NCBI GenBank assembly: GCA_017303735.1
Contig: JAFLCF010000021.1
Span: 1 to 35,457 of the forward strand
DNA from: Anaerolineae bacterium
GTDB lineage: Bacteria; Chloroflexota; Anaerolineae; Anaerolineales; Villigracilaceae
DNA: 35,457 nt
Reading direction: 5' to 3'
Shown here: piece by piece, positions 32,668 to 35,457 of the stretch
Layout of the letters: each line of letters starts with the position of its first letter
Numbering within the stretch: the first letter of the stretch is position 1
The notes under the pieces: generated by a model
Databases searched by the model: none
The model's input: the letters and a program-made list of their open reading frames with translations, nothing else
What the model was told of the DNA's origin: nothing
Translations under genes and position numbers: made by a program

Positions 32668-33570
32668 CTAAAACTCCCGATCTGGGTAGTAAACCCATTT
32701 TCTGGCGCTGGCGAATAAAGCAATGGTGACGATCATGACTAGAATAAAGAAGAACCACGCCAGGCTTGCTGCATAGCCCAGGTCTAAATTCTCAAAAAGA
32801 ACGTAGGTTATATAGCCATCGAAAGGCGAGAAACTTCCGCTGAAGGCGTTGCCACGGTCGAGTAGGATCACACCGCCAAAGATGGAGATGAGATTGATGA
32901 CAATGGAGAAAAAGATCGCCGGAGTAATAAGCGGCAGGGTGATGTAAAAGAAGCGTACCATCGGTCCGGCGCCATCCACCCGTGCGGCTTCCTGCACTTC
33001 GGGTGAAAGTCCCTGCAAAGCGCCGAGCATGATTAACATGCCCGGTCCGATAGACCAGAGCGAACTAATGCTGTATAAAAATGCCACAGCACCTTGTGAA
33101 TACAAATTATCAAAGCCAGCCAAGCCGAGCGGCTGCAAGATCAATTTATTTAGCCAGCCCGTGGAGGGGTTCATGAAACCGATCCACATAAAGAAGATCG
33201 CCACACCGGGAATGATGCTCGGTAAAAAGAACAACGTCCGCGTGAGGTTGCCGTATTTCAATTTGGCATTGTTCAATAAAGCTGCCAGCAAGATCGAAGT
33301 GACCAACTGCAATGGGATGGTCGTAATACCCAATGCAATCGTCTCAAAAAGAACATACCCTGCTGCTTCATCTTGTAATAGTTGAGCATAGTTATCAAGA
33401 CCCACAAATGTGGTTTGATCTGGCGTGAGCAGGCGAAAATCTGTGAACGAGATGCCCAACGAAGCCAGAATTGGTAGAAATTTGAATAACAGGAATCCGA
33501 TCAGCCAGGGCGAGATGAGCGCAAGACCGAAAAGTTTGTCATACCGTAAACGTGTTTTTTTACCAGTCAT
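32668..33570 (-). CDS. Carbohydrate ABC transporter permease, MalF/UgpA-like
   Basis: 300-residue partner permease with six helices. The family start LFGLALISPWLIGFLLFKFLPILASLGISFTDF is present, and the EAA loop reads EAARVDGAGPMVRFFYITLPLITP. GAGGAAA stands before the ATG at 33570 (MTGKKTRLRYDK); the longer start at 33618 would run into the divergent MFS gene. It forms the heterodimer with the MalG-like permease whose gene follows by 2 nt. The solute is probably a glycerol-phosphate, oligosaccharide or other sugar, but sequence does not say which. Confidence 0.93.
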   Translation of the reverse strand: MTGKKTRLRYDKLFGLALISPWLIGFLLFKFLPILASLGISFTDFRLLTPDQTTFVGLDNYAQLLQDEAAGYVLFETIALGITTIPLQLVTSILLAALLNNAKLKYGNLTRTLFFLPSIIPGVAIFFMWIGFMNPSTGWLNKLILQPLGLAGFDNLYSQGAVAFLYSISSLWSIGPGMLIMLGALQGLSPEVQEAARVDGAGPMVRFFYITLPLITPAIFFSIVINLISIFGGVILLDRGNAFSGSFSPFDGYITYVLFENLDLGYAASLAWFFFILVMIVTIALFASARKWVYYPDREF

Positions 33571-33606
33571 GATTTCCTCTGTAAAGTGTATACTCCAGGC
33601 GTTCTT

Positions 33607-34800
33607 ATGAAAAGCCAACTTACTCCAGCATTCAACGATCTATTTTTTGCACGCGCTTACTATTTCACGTTCATGGGCGGATGGGGTTTCATCCTGCCGT
33701 TTCTCAATTTGTTTTACATCAACCTCGGTTTCAGCGGCACCCAGATCGGTTTGATCTCATCGGTCAGTGCAGTGATTGGCATGGTCGTTTCACCGTTCTG
33801 GGTCAGCGAAGTCAAGAAACGTCCAAATGCCAACCGGATCTTGCAGGTCGCTATGCTTATCGGCGGCTTGGGTTATCTCACCATCGGTTTTCAATCCATC
33901 TATGCGTACATCCTACTTATCGTCATCGTCCATTCGCTGATCGCTTCGGGCATCATGCCGCTTTCCGATTCGATGGTGGTGACTGTAGCGTCCGAGTCAG
34001 GTCAGGGATATGGAAGTGTGCGCGCCTTCGCATCTCTCGGATGGATCGTCTCGCTTCTTTCTTCGGGATGGCTGGTTGCCCGCTTCGGCTTTATCGCTGC
34101 CTTTATCGGAGTCTTCCTTATGTGGTGCATGGGCGCACTCACGATCTTTTTCATCCAGCCGCGCTTTTTCAGCGCCGCACCGCAAACCGACCAACCCAAA
34201 CCCAAACTACGTGACACGCTCCGTACAGTGTTGCAAGACCGCACTTTGCGGGGCTTTGCCATTGCCATCATCTTCATTGGCTTTTTGAACAGCGGCGTGC
34301 TTCAATTCGAGAATGTCTTCCTCTCCGAATTGGGCGCATCCAAGCAGCTTATTTCTGTAGCGGGCATCCTCAGTGCCATTGTGGAACTGCCCTTCATGGT
34401 CTATGCCGATCGTATCGAAAAACGAGTCGGCGCCGACAGGTTGATGTTGATGGCGCTGGTCTTGATCTTTGTGCAACGCCTGATTGTATTCTTCCTGCCA
34501 GGGATTGTCACCATCATGGCGATCCGTTTTATTGGCGGAGTGGCATTCAGTTTTTACACGATCTCCTTTATCGGTCTGATCAGCAGCCGCACTCAGCCTC
34601 ACGAACGCGGCACCGTGCTGGCACTTTTCACAGTGACGTTGGCGGGCATGGTCAATATTGTGGCGTACCCTGCCTCGGGTGCTTTCTTCGATTTGTTCGG
34701 CGCCATCTGGCTATATCCGCTTTCGGCGCTGGGATACCTGATCGGCGCCTTGTGCTTGTGGGGATCAAGACCGAAGCAGACAGTAGACGATGGACGATAG
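33607..34800 (+). CDS. MFS transporter (MFS_1-like / nucleoside-permease-type)
   Basis: 397-residue, 12-helix major facilitator. The N-terminus FARAYYFTFMGGWGFILPFLNLFYINLGFSGTQIGLI matches the MFS_1-like/LacY-NucG-related group, with a charged loop VSEVKKRPNANR between helices 2 and 3. I use the ATG at 33607; a GTG at 33586 in the same frame is less likely because it adds MYTPGVL, and neither start has a strong Shine-Dalgarno. Divergent from the ABC permease operon with about 36 bp between starts. The substrate is unknown. The last residues (TVDDGR) and TAG stop are encoded by a heptamer repeat, as in the S9 peptidase. Confidence 0.88.
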   Translation: MKSQLTPAFNDLFFARAYYFTFMGGWGFILPFLNLFYINLGFSGTQIGLISSVSAVIGMVVSPFWVSEVKKRPNANRILQVAMLIGGLGYLTIGFQSIYAYILLIVIVHSLIASGIMPLSDSMVVTVASESGQGYGSVRAFASLGWIVSLLSSGWLVARFGFIAAFIGVFLMWCMGALTIFFIQPRFFSAAPQTDQPKPKLRDTLRTVLQDRTLRGFAIAIIFIGFLNSGVLQFENVFLSELGASKQLISVAGILSAIVELPFMVYADRIEKRVGADRLMLMALVLIFVQRLIVFFLPGIVTIMAIRFIGGVAFSFYTISFIGLISSRTQPHERGTVLALFTVTLAGMVNIVAYPASGAFFDLFGAIWLYPLSALGYLIGALCLWGSRPKQTVDDGR

Positions 34801-34834
34801 ACGGTGGTCAGCGGTCAATCGTCCATTGTCCGAT
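34786..34834. repeat. Heptamer inverted repeat, copy 3
   Basis: Seven consecutive 7-mers: GACGATG-GACGATA-GACGGTG-GTCAGCG-GTCAATC-GTCCATT-GTCCGAT. The arms 34786-34802 and 34814-34830 pair over 17 bp with one mismatch and one possible G-U. It lies at the end of the MFS gene, supplies its stop codon (TAG, 34798-34800), and fills the 33-bp gap to the convergent ABC-2 gene. Confidence 0.88.
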
Positions 34835-35457
34835 TATGAGCCGGTTCCTGTGTACGAATTCACGCCTTGCTTCCAAATCCAATAGGTAATGGTGAACATA
34901 CCAATGCCGATCAAAGGAGAAAGGTAGGTGATCGGCGACACCTCGCTGGGGCGTAAGAATATTTGTGAGGGATAGAAGGCGATAAACCCGATCGGCAGGA
35001 TGTATGTGAACGTAAATCGAAACGCGCCATCGAAGATGCTCATGGGGTAGGGCGCAAACTCTCTCAGACGCCACGCCAACCCGAGAACAGGATACGAATC
35101 AAGTACCCAGAAAGAGGCGCAGGCAGCCATCACCACAATAGAGATTTGCACAAGGGATGCGCTAAAGAGGGTGATGACGAGTAATCCCATCCTTGCCAGA
35201 GTCCACTCTACGTGAAGTTGAGCCGCGCTGTAGATCAGCAGGGCAATGCCGACAAAGAGTTGGGTCAAGCCTTTGAGGTCGAATATTTCAGAGGTGTAGT
35301 AGAACATCATATTCAACGGGCGGAAGTAATATTTGAGAAAGGTGCCCTGTTGAAGATTGAAGCGCAACTGCCAGAAATGATCAAAGATGATCTGCATGGG
35401 TGAGATGGCAAGCATGTAAAAGGCATAGATGAAAACCATCTCGTTCAGCGACCAACC
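34834..35457 (-). CDS. ABC-2 type transporter permease (COG3694-like), N-terminus beyond window
   Basis: At least 207 visible residues of an ABC-2 permease. The frame is open from the stop at 34834 to base 35457, continuing upstream as GWSLNEMVFIYAFYML, and complete proteins of this group are about 260 residues, so the N-terminal part is missing. About five hydrophobic helices are seen. QLRFNLQQGTFLKYYFRPLNMMFYY is the family loop, and PYPMSIFDGAFRFTFTYILPIGFIAFYP the C-terminal motif. Such permeases usually sit with a second permease and an ATPase, probably beyond the window edge, and may export drugs, lipids or peptides. It converges on the MFS gene across the heptamer repeat. Confidence 0.87.
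   Translation of the reverse strand, partial: GWSLNEMVFIYAFYMLAISPMQIIFDHFWQLRFNLQQGTFLKYYFRPLNMMFYYTSEIFDLKGLTQLFVGIALLIYSAAQLHVEWTLARMGLLVITLFSASLVQISIVVMAACASFWVLDSYPVLGLAWRLREFAPYPMSIFDGAFRFTFTYILPIGFIAFYPSQIFLRPSEVSPITYLSPLIGIGMFTITYWIWKQGVNSYTGTGS

Overview
The window is a dense bacterial chromosome segment with 27 protein genes on both strands and no gene-free stretch over 250 bp. There are no rRNA, tRNA, CRISPR, transposase or phage genes that I can see. Gene content suggests a Chloroflexota (Anaerolineae-like) bacterium: large PAS/GAF sensor kinases, MttB-superfamily methyltransferases, FCD-type GntR regulator, reg-prop-like propeller membrane proteins, and several genes without a Shine-Dalgarno sequence. 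That assignment is inference from gene style; no marker gene is present.

Layout: (a) 1-3776, a multi-PAS/GAF histidine kinase (5' end probably cut by the window) and a CheY-like receiver. (b) 3779-5796, minus-strand pair of a proline-racemase-superfamily enzyme with a Ser/Cys active-site pair and an ornithine-cyclodeaminase-family reductase, together suggesting hydroxyproline catabolism. (c) 5909-9532, GNAT acetyltransferase, CPA2 antiporter with a fused USP domain, and an alpha/beta-hydrolase lipoprotein. (d) 9645-19758, the centrepiece: a minus-strand, probably single-operon cluster read as GntR regulator, corrinoid protein, MttB-like 3, MttB-like 2, S9 peptidase, MttB-like 1, M20 amidohydrolase, homocysteine S-methyltransferase, then a strong intrinsic terminator. 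It looks like a corrinoid-dependent demethylation pathway for an unknown methylated (probably quaternary) amine, with homocysteine as a possible methyl sink. (e) 19997-25355, three paralogous membrane-anchored propeller proteins with an EEP-family hydrolase between copies 2 and 3. (f) 25489-30220, a multi-TM/GAF protein with an HTH-like tail, a divergent 6-TM PAS/GAF histidine kinase, and a YigZ/IMPACT protein. (g) 30290-35457, two sugar-type ABC permeases coupled to a GT-C-type membrane glycosyltransferase, a divergent MFS transporter, and a partial ABC-2 permease running off the end.

The most unusual signal is non-coding. At least six gene boundaries hold hairpins whose two arms are built from tandem 7- or 8-bp words in inverted orientation. 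One word family (GACGATR/GACSATR) recurs at four places. Others (ACARGTAN, period 8; AAYGAGN, period 7) have the same architecture but unrelated sequence. They abut or overlap stop codons. In two unrelated proteins the element encodes the same C-terminal tail, DDGR-stop. I know no named family with this exact architecture; the nearest comparison is the tandem heptamer STRRs of cyanobacteria, which are direct rather than inverted.
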